From contig CAMPDV010000720.1 of the NCBI GenBank assembly GCA_946699065.1, positions 111,567-175,566 of the forward strand: a stretch of 64,000 nt of DNA, in the 5' to 3' direction. Below, in pieces: positions 13,469 through 26,022 of this stretch. How positions within the stretch are numbered: position 1 is the first letter of the stretch; each line of letters opens with the position of its first letter. The position numbers were made by a program, and so were the translations under genes. The notes beneath the pieces were generated by a model. That model saw nothing but the letters and a program-made list of their open reading frames with translations, was not told the origin of the DNA and did no database searches. This stretch comes from Loxodes magnus (lineage: Eukaryota > Ciliophora > Karyorelictea > Loxodida > Loxodidae).

Positions 13469-13790
13469 AGAGCGTGTAGCACTTTTGTTGGTGCGCAATT
13501 CTTTAATAAAGATTTTTAAAGTTCTAAAATATTCTTCTGAAGTCTTCCACATTGCTAATATCCTTTGTGATTCTTGTCTTCTATAGATCGTGATCGTAAT
13601 ATTCTCTAAGATACCTTAGTATCTGGTATCTTTCATCAATAACGTTACTTGATACCTCTTTAGTCTTTGTTGTCTTTCTTGGCTCCTTTTAGATTCTTGT
13701 TTCTGTTCTTGCATCATAGGTACTTGCTTGTATCTGATCCTAAGTAAATGTCAGTTGGAGGATTGCTCCTAACTATTTATTTATATAATA
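13469..13790 (-). mobile_element. Family H2 retroelement fragment (minus strand)
   Basis: One of six H2 copies. The minus strand carries a frame shared with the copies at 15550, 32981 and 35055: PMMQE, then SQERQQRLKR, LLMKD, RYQG, RRQES, LAMWK and SEEYF, ending in KELRTN inside the hairpin at 13469-13504. Differences between copies are largely conservative (V/I, K/R), which supports the frame as coding. The role is unknown; the basic, Gln-rich character suits nucleic acid binding. The 5' end is near GTCAGTTGGAG at about 13750 on the plus strand. Confidence 0.6.
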
Positions 13791-15045
13791 TATAAATAAT
13801 AAATTATAGTGATTCCACATATCAATAAGGTTCATCACTGCTTTAAAGTATAAAGATGTGTTAAATATTATTCCATTTTCAGGTTTCTTCTGAGTCTTCT
13901 TCTTTGAATATATATCTTCTAGTGCTTCATTAACCCTTTTTAAAACAAGATATCTTTCTTAATCAATTTCAAATCCAATCATAATCAAATTTCTTCTTTA
14001 CTAAGCAAATGTAATGTCCTTCAAGATTTCATTCCCTATGTACATCTTTTTTCTGTATAGTAAACCTTCTAGAGTACAGTAAAAATTACTTATGGATCTC
14101 CATAGCTTAAAATTTTCATTTTTTATTTTTATTAGAATTTTCAGCATTATCTTAAATGAAACCATAATACTACCATTACTTTCTATTCTTCACTATCGAA
14201 AATTTTGCTGATTGAAGATTCGGTTCCACATCCATGGGGTAATTTGTTGTTGTATTTTTTAGAAATAAGTTTTCAGTCAATTCTGCTAATTATTGAATTT
14301 AGATTCTATTTGTTCAATTCTCAGAATAACTTGATGGAGATTTTCGTTTTTTAGTATTTATGTGTTAGACATTGGTATGCGACTTTTGCTTCCAGCTCTT
14401 ATACGTTTCTTAAAAAGAAAAAAAACTTGATTTGCATATTTTTGAGTATGTTATGTTATATGTAATTTGATGGATTCTGTTTAGAAGAGACTTTTACAAG
14501 AAATGATTTTTGATTATATACATATCTAAGTTTAAAATTTGAAATAAATGTTTTTGGAATTTGATTTATAAATTTAGATATGTATAATTTGATTAATTTT
14601 AATAAAGATTAATTTTTTTGGTTGGAAGATTTTGAATTGATTTAAATTTATTTGGTATTAGTTAGGTTTAAATTAACTTGAAGATAATGATATAATATTT
14701 CCTAAAATTGACTGTTTTTAATAATTTAAAATTTTATAATTTGAATAATATGATTTTTTAAAGTTAATATTATCTATCTATGTTTAATCCATTATCTAAA
14801 ATTAAAATAATTTAGCTCTCTAGTCATATTTAAATAATGTTAATTATTTATATAAGTAAATTAATAAGATTTATAAATAAAGCATATTTATAAACAAATT
14901 TAAAGTAAAAGACTAATATTTAGTATTCGTTATTATTAGATTAATCTATAAAAATATTTTAACTTATTTAATAAAAATGCAGATATATCCTTTTATGTAG
15001 ATATATTTTTAAAAACAGAAACTTTATAAATCTATTCAAATTACA

Positions 15046-15078
15046 TAGCGCATAGCACCTCATAAACGCGCAGCTTTT
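15046..15078 (-). other. Solitary bulged hairpin
   Basis: The hairpin module without a recognisable H1 or H2 body; loop about TTATGAG, bulge TAT. The same solitary copy occurs at 34552-34584 in the duplicated segment. Confidence 0.5.
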
Positions 15079-15549
15079 AAAAATATTAAAATTTATTATT
15101 TTAGCTTTATTAGTTCAAATATATAATAATTAAAAATTTACATTTTAATTCCTACTTAAATTTATTAAATAAAGCTAAATCATTTATAAAAGTGAATCAG
15201 CCTTAAAAAAGTGCATAATCATTTAATTTTCCATTATTTAATTTTTTATCTCCAAATTATTTAGTTTTACTTTTGATATTCTTTTTAGACAAAAAATAAG
15301 TTTAGTTTATAATTTAAATAATGTATCTTCTGAAATTCTATTAAATATTTAAGATAATACTTTAAATTTAATCTCTATAGCAAACAACATAATTCAACTT
15401 TATACATTAGTAGATTTAATATCAATATTCAATATAACTAACTTCAAATTCAATCAATCTCTTATTATTTTTTGTACTTTTAAGAATCAAACCTTAAACT
15501 ATATAAAAATTAACAATTCTAAATTAAAAATTTATAAAAAAACATTATA

Positions 15550-15865
15550 AAGCGCGTACATTTTTGTTGGCGTGCAGTTCTTTAATAAAGATTTTTAAAC
15601 TTAAAAAAATATTCTTCTGAATTCTTCCACATTGCTAGTATCCTTTCTGATTCTTGTCTTCTTAAGAGCGTGATTGGAATACTCCCTAAGAGACCTTAGT
15701 ATCTGTTATCTTTCATCAATAACGTTATTTGATGCCTCTTTAGCCTTTGTTGTCTTTCTTGACTTCCTTTTAGATTCTTGTTCGGTTCTTGCATCATAGG
15801 TACTTGCTGGTACCAGATCCTAAGTAAATGTCAGTTGGAGAAATGCACCTAACTATTTATTTATA
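15550..15865 (-). mobile_element. Family H2 retroelement fragment (minus strand)
   Basis: Full-length relative of 13469-13790 with the same minus-strand frame (QVPMMQE, SQERQQRLKRHQ, LLMKD, RYQGLL, ILAMWK). Near the hairpin end (15550-15582) the frame is lost by small indels. Confidence 0.6.
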
Positions 15866-16171
15866 TATATGATTATAAAGTTAAAATTTGATGTAATGTT
15901 TATCTCTTCTTTAAAAATCCTTGCTATTGAGGTTATTGTTCTTATGCTCATAAATTTATTCATAAATTATATTTAAGCTAATTTATTTATTTATATATTT
16001 ATCTTTTTTTACTTTATTTCTATTTGACTATTAAAAAACTACTAAAATTTGTAATTCCTAGGTTTAATCTTTATTTTTTGAGTTAATTTATCATACTTTT
16101 AACTTTATTCTTTTAATAGAAACATAAAAGTAATTATTTATAATAATAAATAAATAAATTAATAAATAAAT

Positions 16172-16525
16172 TGAGCACGTAGCACTTCGTTGGTGTGCAG
16201 CTCTTTACATTAATTTTATTTAATGTCGAAAAATAAAATTTTATGGGCCTCTCTATCCTTGTTTCCTCTTCCTGCAGTATGTCCCTTAATTTTTCCTTCC
16301 AAAGCATAGGATGCAATATGCGATTACGGGTACATTTCCCCGACCTATGATGAAGAAAATTTCCTCCTGACATTCAGAGTTCTCCAGTTTGTCGCATCTT
16401 TCTTCTCTTGTTATTTGTTTCTCTTCCTCCGATTTATCCTCCGCCCGCGCTCATTTTTTTAGTTGCCTTGCTGGGCCTGCAAGCAGCATCCGAAGGAAAG
16501 GAGTTTCCACCGTATTAAAAATAAT
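16172..16525 (-). mobile_element. Family H1 retroelement fragment (minus strand)
   Basis: Relative of 338-690. The minus-strand frame reads ITREERCDKLENSECQEE, then GNVPVIAYCILCFGRK and a further Cys. The hairpin is at 16172-16204 and codes HTNEVLRA in the H1 frame. Its 5' end, near 16515, carries the GGAAACTCC motif also seen at 13215. Confidence 0.6.
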
Positions 16526-17239
16526 AAGATGTAAGTAATGTAGGTAATAGTTGTGTTATGGTTTTAAGGTATTGGTACTGCCTTGTTGTAAATGAATAAT
16601 ATTGAAAGCATTAAAGTTGATGATTTTTAAAAGAGAAATGTATAATTTGATAATAAATATTATTTAAATAAAACTAATTAATCAATTTATAAAATAAACA
16701 AAAAATAATAAATCTTAGCGTTAAAACTTTAAAAGCAATAATAATTTCCATTATATCTTTAAATTATAATGTCTTTTAGAGAACCAATTTATATATCAAC
16801 ATATAATTTAAATAATAATCTTTTTATTAAAACTAAATCATTGTTTAAGTATCTCAAGATACATTTATTACTTCAAATATTAATTCATTTAATTATCAAA
16901 TCTTTTTATTTATTATTATATATTATACTTAAAAACAATATTTACCAACCAGATTTAAATCATATTAATACATAAAACTGCTAATCAAATATCTAATTCC
17001 TATTATTTACCTAATTATTACATCAATCTAATTATTTACTATTTATCCTAATTATATAGATTAACCTTTAAATACATACCTAAAGTAACTATATTCAATT
17101 CATTACTCAACCAGATTTAATATCAACATTTTATAAGTAACTTCAAATATTCAAATCTAACTTTTTTCTATAACAATCAAACCTTAAACTAAACTAATAT
17201 TATAAAATTACTCATTTATATTCAAAACATTATATTATA

Positions 17240-17515
17240 CAGTCTAGAACCCAATGGGCTCGCAGTTCTTTTATAAACTTTTTTAAAGTAAAAAACATTT
17301 TTTTCTTTCACGGCCCAAGCATTCCTTTATGAGTCTTACTTTCTATATAATCGTGATTGGAATGCTACTCTTAGAGACCTTAGTATCTAGCATCTTTCAT
17401 CATAAACACTACTTGATGTCTCTTTATCTCTTGGCTCTTACAAAGATTCTTGTTCGTTTTTTGCACATGACGTATTTCAAGCTGCCAGAGTTTAAGTCGA
17501 TCTCAGTTGTATTAT
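17240..17515 (-). mobile_element. Diverged H2 retroelement fragment
   Basis: Shares the minus-strand core of H2 (SQE, KRHQ, MMKDARYQGL) with many substitutions. Its terminal hairpin (17240-17271) has a long inner stem GAGCCC/GGGTTC with a short loop. The copy at 37120-37395 is in the duplicate. Confidence 0.5.
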
Positions 17516-18040
17516 TTTTGGTATTTAAAATAAATGATATATAATAAATATAATTTAAATGGTTTTAATCTAAAATTAAATTTGAAGTTTATTAAAATAA
17601 GTAAATTATTTATTTCTTTATTTAGTTTATTTTTAAATATTCTATAATTAATCATCTAGCATATTGTTTTGAAAACATATATAGTAAAGATATCCCATTT
17701 AATTATTAAATTATTGCCATAATTAATGATCTTTTAACTATCTTCCTATCTAAATAAGTTATATAAGCATATTAATTTAGTCTTTAATATAAGTTCAATA
17801 ATACTCCCTTATTTGTAATAATTTATCTTCTATTAAGTTATCTATAAACTATTTATAATATATCATAATATTTATATATATTCAATAGATTAAAGCAGAA
17901 TACAACTTAATATACCACTATCAAATATCTAGATACATTAATATTAGACTAACCTAACCTAGTTTATCATACTAATTGTAATCATCTAATCTAAACTAAA
18001 ATATTTACTCTTTTACCTCATTTATTTACTTTATAATCAA

Positions 18041-19398
18041 ATGTAAGTCATCTACCTATGCTAATACTGCTCTTATCTAACCTAACTAACGCTATTCCTA
18101 CTGTCTTACCTTGTTCTCACACTTTCTGTAGTTTATGCTTAAGGACTTAGTACTATTTATAGAATCAAATCAGCTGCTGTATTTGTTATAAGGTATTTCA
18201 CTTTAGATTTGAAGATTTACCTATAAAGTAAGAATGGGTAGAGATATTGCAATAATAGTAAGAGAAGATGAATATTAGAAAGTAATGGTAATAGAAATGA
18301 AATGAAATGAAGAAGTAAATTGATGAGAAGCAAAATAAAATAACTAAGAAGCAATAAATAGTTAGCTATTAGTTTATAAATCAAATACCCTCATAACATA
18401 TTACATTACTAAAATAATAGGAACTAAATAATAAATAGAAATATAGCATCCTTCTATAATATTTTATTTCTATCACCTAAAAATATTCCTCAACTATAAT
18501 CAAGTAACAATATTAACGGATAAAAGCTAAAATGATTGATTAAGGAAGTATTAAGCCAGATATAAAATAAATAAGTTATGCTGAGTAGAATATAAAGGAA
18601 AGTAAATAAATTCATTGATTTATATGGGAATCTTAAATTCTTTTACTATTTCATATAGAAACAGAATAAATTAAACAAGTTTAAATAAATATAAAAGTTC
18701 CTCGTTAAAGTAGAAGTATTGAATATAGAAATAAATTATATTTAGTTGGAGGATAAATAAATAGATAAGGAGTAAAAGAAACTTGATAATTTGATTTTTA
18801 AGGAAATAGTAGAAAACTAGGAGATCTTAACTAAGGAAGATTTGTATTTGGAATAGCAGCAGCTTAAGATTATATTTTTATAGTAGGAGGAACTTTTGAT
18901 TATAGTAAAGCTTTTAGAACAGTAGAAAGATTAAAGATAGGAAGTTAAAGTAAATGATAATGATGCTCTTAGTTTCCTTTTGAAGTAGCATATTAGACAT
19001 TAGTAACAGATAAAAATGAATAAAATATTTATTCGTTTGGAGGAATGAACTAAAATGCATAAAGTTTAAATGACATATGAAAATATAATATATAGAGCGA
19101 TATATGAAATAAATGTCATTTAAATATTCCTGAAGCTGTTTATTATCCTTTAGTATTACTTGAGCCTCTAATTATAGTTGGAGGAGTAAAAAATTTAAAT
19201 AACGAATATTTAAGAAAGATATATAAAAGAAGCAATCAACAATGATAATAAATAGAATTTAAACATAATTCTTTTAATTTATCAGCATTTAAAACTAGAG
19301 AAAGATTTGCTTATACTTTTATTCTTGATTATGATAAGCTTTCATTGTTGAGAGTCGACGTAGTAAATTTGGGTTACAAGACTTTAAGAATAGATTGA
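18041..19398 (+). pseudogene. RING-coiled-coil-kelch protein, copy 1 (single frameshift in the RING)
   Basis: A probable E3 ubiquitin ligase of about 450 residues. From ATG 18041 the first codons give MQVIYLCQYCSY with the first RING Cys pair. One nucleotide of frame is then lost near 18077-18090, and the second frame (from about 18079 to TGA 19396-19398) gives AIPTVLPCSHTFCSLC and, 12 residues on, C-x2-C, completing a C3HC4 RING with standard spacing. A long Gln/Lys-rich coiled coil (roughly residues 70-150) follows, then kelch repeats with paired Gly (LVGGQ, IVGGT, FGGMN, IVGGV) and NDIWKYN. TGA is read as Trp and TAA/TAG as Gln throughout. The shift is identical in copies 2 and 3, and the downstream frame is kept in all three, so it may be an old loss of one C in a CTAAC repeat, a recoding site, or a sequence error. 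Confidence 0.8.
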
Positions 19399-19401
19399 TG
19401 A

Positions 19402-20899
19402 AGTTAAAGAGACAAATATGAATTAATTTAAAGTATTTTTAATAATAAATATTATATTATATTTCAAATATTTTCTAATTATTTAGTAATTTAGCATTAT
19501 GTAGTAAATAATTTGACAACTGCTTATATTATATTATAAGCCTTATTTTAAATATTTACAAGAATAAAATAATAAATTATTATTAAAAATAAATATTTAA
19601 GCAGTATTATTATGAAAATTTTAACCTATAACTTTAGACTAAGTTCCCAGATTTTGGCTTTGTGCAATGTAAAGTAAAGATTTAGGAAAATAAGAAATTA
19701 TCTATATGAAATATAAATTTTTATATATTTTTGATTTATTTAAGCAACTTATTAAGAAATTATAATAACTATAATTTTAAGTGAATTCTCTTTAAGCCAT
19801 CATGTATTTTATCAGTTAATATAACTAGCATCCTTTATGCGATTCCGACTCAATAATACATGATTACATTTACTTCTTCATAATCTTCTTCCATAAGATC
19901 TAATAAGTTGGTAATTTGAGTTAGTTTATCTTAAAATGTGCTGTTGTAATAATTGAAAAGTGAAATATATAAATTTTTTGAGTCTTGATTCATATTTAAT
20001 TTTGTATATGTATCTTAGATATATCTTATAAGTTTGAAAATATTATAATAAAAGCGATCCAGTTTAGATTTCTGAATTTAGGATTTTTGATTTTAAAAAT
20101 AAATGTAATTAAAGTTTTGTTGATGCAGCTGTATAATAATTTTGATAGAATTGTATTTGTAAATATAATAATGATATTTATAGTGGTTTATTCTTATATA
20201 TTTATAAAGTTTATTATAAAAAATGTAAACTTTAACTGATTTATTATTTATCTCTAATCTGTATATATTACTTAGTTTAATTAAAGATACTTTATATCAC
20301 AGATATTCAATTTTATATACAAATTTTAAATCATTATCATTTTACCTATATCATTTTTAAATCATACTAAATTCTATTTTCTAAAATTCATCCAAATTTA
20401 CATTTTTATAAACCTAATTTATAAGATGATAAAGTAAGAGTTTTATTAGCAATCTTTAAAAATTAAGTAAGATATAAATAATTTTAAGATAAATAAAAGA
20501 AATTAAAATATTTTAATAAATCTTACCATTAATCTATTCTATTCGGATTTTATAAACCTAAAACTCATAATATTTATGTATATTGTAAAATCTTAAAATT
20601 ATTTACTTTTTCTATAGTAATTGCTTTAAAATAAATAAAAAGCAAATTACTTTAAATTTGTTTAAACTAAAATATTTACTTTATTCATTTTATAAATTAA
20701 TTAAACTCTTTTATACCATTAAAGATAGATCAAATTTATAACTTATGTATCATCAATTTCTTTTATAGATCATTTTTATATTATAAAAAATTACTTACAA
20801 ATTTATCTATGCACCATTAATTTATATAACAAAAACCAATTATATTATCAATATTTAGATATATTTTAAATTATAATAAACTATTATATATTAAATAAA
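19402..20899. other. A+T-rich spacer
   Basis: No gene, RNA or repeat family recognised. Nearly identical to 39300-40789 in the duplicate. Confidence 0.5.
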
Positions 20900-21457
20900 A
20901 TGGCTTCTAATAAATAATCGACCAAAAACTAACAGGAAATCGAACATCAAAACTCTCTAATCGAAATATACTCTCTAGAAGCGGAATAAAAATGAAGCAC
21001 TTATAGACTTATAGACTTGATTTAACGATTAGATTCTCTAACTTTTACTGTGTAATAATTATAAAACGAAAATTAATGGTTAAAAACGGAAATAAGCACT
21101 AAAGTTATTATGTTGCAAGGTAATTAAAAACTGGAAAAACGGAGCAAAAAGTAGTAGAAAATAATACTTTTAATCTTAATAATGATTCTATGGTAATAGA
21201 AGAACAAAATGTAAATTCTTTTACGGATCGGAAAAAAATTGCCAATTTTTTAAAATTCCAAAAATGCTAAAAATGCTTAAAAATAGAACATAAAAAGAAA
21301 TATTGTAAAAAAAGATGTTTTTAATGCTAAAATGTTGGACACATCTTTAGAAGATGCTGGTATTTTCAGAAGAAGCAAGAATCTAATAATTGAAAGATAT
21401 GAAATAATATGACAAAATTACACTGTTCTCCAGAAGGAAGACTTTACAAGAAAAAAT
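20900..21457 (+). pseudogene. gag-like gene, family A copy 2 (3' truncated)
   Basis: ATG 20900 follows TATATTAAATAAA and begins MASNKQ like the other gag-like families. A coiled coil follows, then the motif DSMVIEEQN and two adjacent zinc knuckles of the form C-x2-C-x4-H-x4-C (about 21270-21355), as in retroelement Gag/ORF1 proteins. The coiled-coil and knuckle frames differ, so this copy is frameshifted. It breaks off at about 21457, where the sequence jumps to that found at 945 in the first copy, a deletion of about 870 bp relative to 70-942. The long duplication ends at the same point. Confidence 0.7.
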
Positions 21458-21460
21458 AAT

Positions 21461-21975
21461 GCAGGACTTCATTAATTTGACATACATTTTTAATTTAAAC
21501 TTTATTGTTAAATATATCTAAAAACTATATTTTAAATTCCTAATCTTACTATTATAAAATTTTATATATATATTTAGTCTGTTTAAGTTGATATATTTAA
21601 AATAGTTATTTTTCTAATATTTTTCTATTATTTTAATAAATATGGTTGGTTAATGTTTTATAATATGGTAGGTTTAACATACATAACAGGTAATTTTTCT
21701 TCTGAATATGATTAATTAATTTGAATTTGGATAAGAATATTTGGTTGTATCCGTTGATTTGGATATAACTTGTTATTGGAAGTAGTTTTATTTGATATGG
21801 AATTAAAGTTAAAGATTTGATTTAATTTTTAAATCTGTTGTGGTTTATATCCCATTTACTATTGATTGAATGTTGTTTAGAAAGGTTTAGTTGTTGAATG
21901 TTTTTGAATGAATATGATATATGTGGTTTATTAAACTGATATGATAATTTTGGTTTATCTTAGATAATAATTAAA
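21461..21975 (+). repeat. Repeat of 945-1475
   Basis: Almost identical to bases 945-1475, apart from small indels. No coding signal seen. In the first copy this homology stops where the minus-strand family D gag gene begins. Confidence 0.9.
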
Positions 21976-23389
21976 TGGTGATTTGAAATATTGAATTAAG
22001 ACCTTAGGGATTGATATGATAATAAATAGTAAGGTGTTGATAATAGTAAAATGATATATAAATGTTATTTAATTAAGATTAAAAATATTGATATTATGAT
22101 GTAAATGAAGTAATTTAATTTATAGATTTCCCTTTTTGGATTTAGAAATATATAATCTAAATAATGATAAATTTGTATTAAGTATGTTATTTAAAAAGTA
22201 TTATGGTTATTTTATATAAAAGCTGGAAAATGAATTGATAACAAAAAATAATGATTAAGTTATTTTTAATATTTAAGTAACTTATCATAATTATAAATAT
22301 ATATTTTAAATTAATTAATTAATTAATTTTATTAAAAATTGATAATTTAGATACGTATGATTTATAAATAGCCATATTTACTTAAGATTTTAATTTACAA
22401 ATATTTCTTTTTATTTATTTAATTAGCTTTATTTAAGCTTTAATTAAATAGTTAATATGTCATTTAATATCACTTACAGATATTTTATTTATCTTAATTA
22501 TATTAAACAGTTTAATAATTTAAAAGATTATAACTTATTATTTCATAAAATATGAATAATTAAAAATGTTACATTTTAATATAAATTTATAAATCAAGCT
22601 ATATTTGATTGAGTATTAAAATTTTATTATTATAATATTTCCATTATTTAATTTTTTATCTTTAAAATATTTAGTTTTATAGAAACATTATAAGCATAGT
22701 TTAGTTTGTAATCTAAATCTGTATATAACAGTTTAAATTTATTATCTACTTTATACATTTAGGTAAAATAAACTATTTATTTATTTAAATTATCAAATCT
22801 TTTCTATAATATTGTACATCAACCTTCAAAGATTATTCTTTATAAATAATAAGAATATTTACCAAAAATGGAATATAAAAAGAAATAAAATAGTTTTAAT
22901 ACATAAAAACTAAATGTTGCTAATTAAATATCTGAACTAATTAATTTACTATTATTCAAATTAATCAATTATAATATTATCAAAAATTACTTCATATTTT
23001 AATTCATTACAAAATTAATCATTTATCCTCATTGCTTTAGTAGAATAAACCTTAAACAATCCCAATTTTCCACTATCTACTTAATTCTTACAGTCATCAA
23101 TTTTTAACTATACCTAGATCAAATCAATGTCAAAACTTTTATCAATCAATTCAAAATATTCTCATATATTATTATTTCTCTATTATTAACAATGCTAAAT
23201 CAAATTATAAATCTAATCTCAAAATTTCATATTAATCTAATTTAAATGCATCTAAAAATCATATAGTCAAATTTATTTACAATCAGTTCATTATTTATTA
23301 TTTTCTTTATTTTTAAATATTCTATAATTAATCATCAAATATATTATATTCAAAAATTATTAGTCAAGATATTCATTTCAATCAATTAT
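21976..23389. other. A+T-rich stretch without recognised gene
   Basis: Contains short runs resembling parts of the 14600-15500 region, but no gene, RNA or motif that I can support. Confidence 0.4.
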
Positions 23390-25150
23390 TTATAATATAT
23401 CATAATATTTATATATATTCAATAGATTAAACCAGAATACAACTTAATATACCACTATCAAATATCTAGATACATTAATATTAGACTAACCTAGTTTATC
23501 ATACTAATTGTAATCATCTAATCTAAACTAAAATATTTACTCTTTTACCTCATTTATTTACTTTATAATCAAATGTAAGTCATCTACCTATGCTAATACT
23601 GCTCTTATCTAACCTAACTAACGCTATTCCTACTGTCTTACCTTGTTCTCACACTTTCTGTAGTTTATGCTTAAAGACTTAGTACTATTTATAGAATCAA
23701 ATCAGCTGCTGCATTTGTTATAAGGTATTTCACTTTAGATTTGAAGATTTACCTATAAAATAAGAATGGGTAGAGATATTGCAATAATAGTAAGAGAAGA
23801 TGAATATTAGAAAGTAATGGTAATAGAAATGAAATGAAATGAAGAAGTAAATTGATGAGAAGCAAAATAAAATAACTAAGAAGCAATAAATAGTTAGCTA
23901 TTAGTTTATAAATCAAATACCCTCATAACATATTACATTACTAAAATAATAGGAACTAAAGAATAAATAGAAATATACCATCCTTCTATAATATTTTATT
24001 TCTATCATCTAAAAATATTCCTTAACTATAATCAAGTAACAATATTAAAAGATAAAAGCTAAAATGATTGATTAAAGAATTATTAAGCCAGATATAGAAT
24101 AAATAATTTATGCTGAGTAAAATATAAGTGAAAGTAAATATATTCATTTATTTATATGTGGATAATAATAACTTATATTATTTAATATAGAAACAGAATA
24201 AATTAAAGAAGTTTAATTAAATATAAAAGTTCCTCGTTAAAGTAGAAGTATTGAATATAGAAATAAATTATATTTAGTTGGAGGATAAATACATGAATAA
24301 GGAGTAAAAGATACTTGATAATTAGACTTTTAAGGAAATAGTAGATAACTAGCTGATCTTAACTAAGGAAGATTTGCGTTTGGAATAGCAGCAGCTTAAG
24401 ATTAAATTTATATAGTAGGAGGAATTTTTGATTCAAGTAAAGCTTTTAGAACAGTAGAAAGATTAAAGATAGGAAGTTAAAATAAATGATATTGATGCTC
24501 TTAGTTTCCTTTTGTAATAGCATGTTAGGCATTAGTAGTAGATAAAAATGAATAAAATATTTATTCGTTTGGAGGAATAAACTAAAATGCATAAAGTTTA
24601 AATGACATATGAAAATATAATATATATAATGATAAATGAAATAAATGTAATTTAAATATTCCTGAAGCTGTTCGTTATCCTTTAGTATTACTTGAGCCGC
24701 TCATTATAGTTGGAGGATTAAAAAATACTCATAAAGAAGAATTCATAAGAAAGATATATAAAAGAAGCAATCAGCAATGATAATAAATAGAATTTAAACA
24801 TAATTCTTATAATTTATCAGCATTTAAAACAAGAGATAGATTTGCTTATACTTTTATTCTTGATTATGGTAAGCTTTTATTGTTGAGAGTCGACGTAGTA
24901 AATTTGGGTTACAAGACGTTAAGAATAAAGTGATAAATGAAGTAAAGAGACAAATATGAATTAATTTAAAGTATTTTTAATAATAAATATTATATTATAT
25001 TTTAAATATTTTTTAATTATTTAGTAATTTAGTATTATGTAGTAAATAATTTGGCAACTATTTATATTTTATATTATAAGCTTATTCTATATATTTACGA
25101 GAATAAAATAATAATTTCTTACTGAAAATAAATATTTAAGCAGTATTATT
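23390..25150 (+). repeat. Third copy of the RING-kelch gene region
   Basis: Matches 17846-19612 and 37730-39490, including about 180 bp upstream of the gene and 200 bp downstream, but none of the rest of the 10 kb segment. It is somewhat more diverged than the other two are from each other. Confidence 0.9.
23573..24933 (+). pseudogene. RING-coiled-coil-kelch protein, copy 2 (single frameshift in the RING)
   Basis: Same architecture as the copy at 18041: ATG 23573, CQYC, one-base frame slip, then LPCSHTFCSLC, the coiled coil and kelch repeats, ending at TGA 24931-24933. The slipped frame from about 23611 to the TGA is an exact multiple of three. This copy differs most in the first kelch blade, where it reads IHLFICGQQQLILFNIE; the other two read IHWFIWESQILLLFHIE in the same frame. 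The in-frame differences and the open frame suggest the gene was functional during or after divergence, despite the shared slip. Confidence 0.8.
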
Positions 25151-25169
25151 ATAACATTATATATATAAA

Positions 25170-26022
25170 ATGGCTTCTAAGAAATAACAGAACTTTGAAC
25201 AAAACATTTAAACAGGAAAATTCTCTAAAAATAAAAAAGCGAAATAATTACAATGAGTGAAAGTGAGAAATATGATTGATATGACGAACATTAACCACTT
25301 GGAAATCCAGAATTAAAAAAACTTCCGACACAAACTCAAATAGAAATATTATCTAAGTCATTAAAAGAGTTTATGTTTAAAAATAGATACCTGATAAAGT
25401 AGAAAAATTAGAAAATCTAATAACGTCTTTACTTGAGAAACAATATTAATCATCATAAGAAATAGAAAACAAACTGGAACAAAGAATTCTTTAAATTTAA
25501 TAATAAATTCAGGTAACGCCATTTTCGTTTTAACAGAATTAATCAGATCCTATGGAAATAGAAAATGAAGCCTCAAATTAAAATAAACAGTAAATGTTTA
25601 TTTAAAATAAGTAGTAAATTTAAATTAAATAAGTGTTACAGGAATAATAGTTTAAAAGAAGAATAAAATGCTACGTGTGCAATAAATAACACCAATGAAA
25701 ATACTGCTACTAACTAAGCGAAATTTAAAGAAAGAATAAATAAGATATTTTTAGAAAACTATTTAGGATATATCCAACATAAAGCGGAAAAATTTATAGA
25801 AAAAATTCTTTAATTCAAATCTTAATCCTTGGATAAATAATTAGAAACGCTAAGTGCAAGACCAAAACTATTCCGAATATTAAAGGATGGTGCACTAATG
25901 AAGTGCTACACCGCCTAACTAAGCCTAGTAGAAATTCAAGACAAACTAATATAGACAAGCTGATAGAACAGGTCAGATGGCTGACTACTAAGGCTTTAAC
26001 AAAGCTTTTTAACTTTAACTTT
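25170..26022 (+). pseudogene. gag-like gene, family B copy 1
   Basis: ATG 25170 is preceded by ATATATATAAA and begins MASKKQ. In order: N-terminal MSESEKYDWYDEH, a coiled coil, the motif SDPMEIEN, a zinc knuckle CYVCNKQHQWKYC (C-x2-C-x3-H-x4-C, about 25670), and a block with SGKIYRKN. The hairpin module is at 25885-25914. Compared with copy 2 at 53995 it has lost one A in an A-run near 25240, four bases near 25390 and one A near 25805, so it is frameshifted; copy 2 has a different lesion. Homology between the copies ends at about 26022. A retroelement nucleic-acid-binding protein; no polymerase or endonuclease gene follows. Confidence 0.75.
25885..25914 (+). other. Conserved bulged hairpin in family B copy 1
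   Basis: GGT-GCAC, loop TAATGAA, GTGC, bulge TAC, ACC: inner and outer stems pair perfectly. In the most likely gag frame it does not code the TNEVL peptide seen in family D, so the shared feature is the RNA shape. Confidence 0.65.

Larger units (their letters stand above)
11485..21457 (+). repeat. 10 kb segmental duplication, copy 1
   Basis: Near-identical, same order and orientation, to 30053-41346. The left boundary is the shared CATTTAATTTACTTATTGC at 11485/30053; the right boundary is within the family A gag gene at about 21457/41346. It contains the tRNA-Arg, a GC-rich element, H1 and H2 elements, the RING-kelch gene and a gag-like gene. The copies differ by an inserted retroelement at 31456 and an extra ~374-bp tandem unit near 35580 (both in copy 2 only), and by small indels. 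Confidence 0.95.

Noticed and set aside
16769..16975. Standard-code ORF of 68 codons (plus), repeated at 36649-36855
   Set aside because: Identical only because of segmental duplication; low-complexity A+T-rich translation, no motif.
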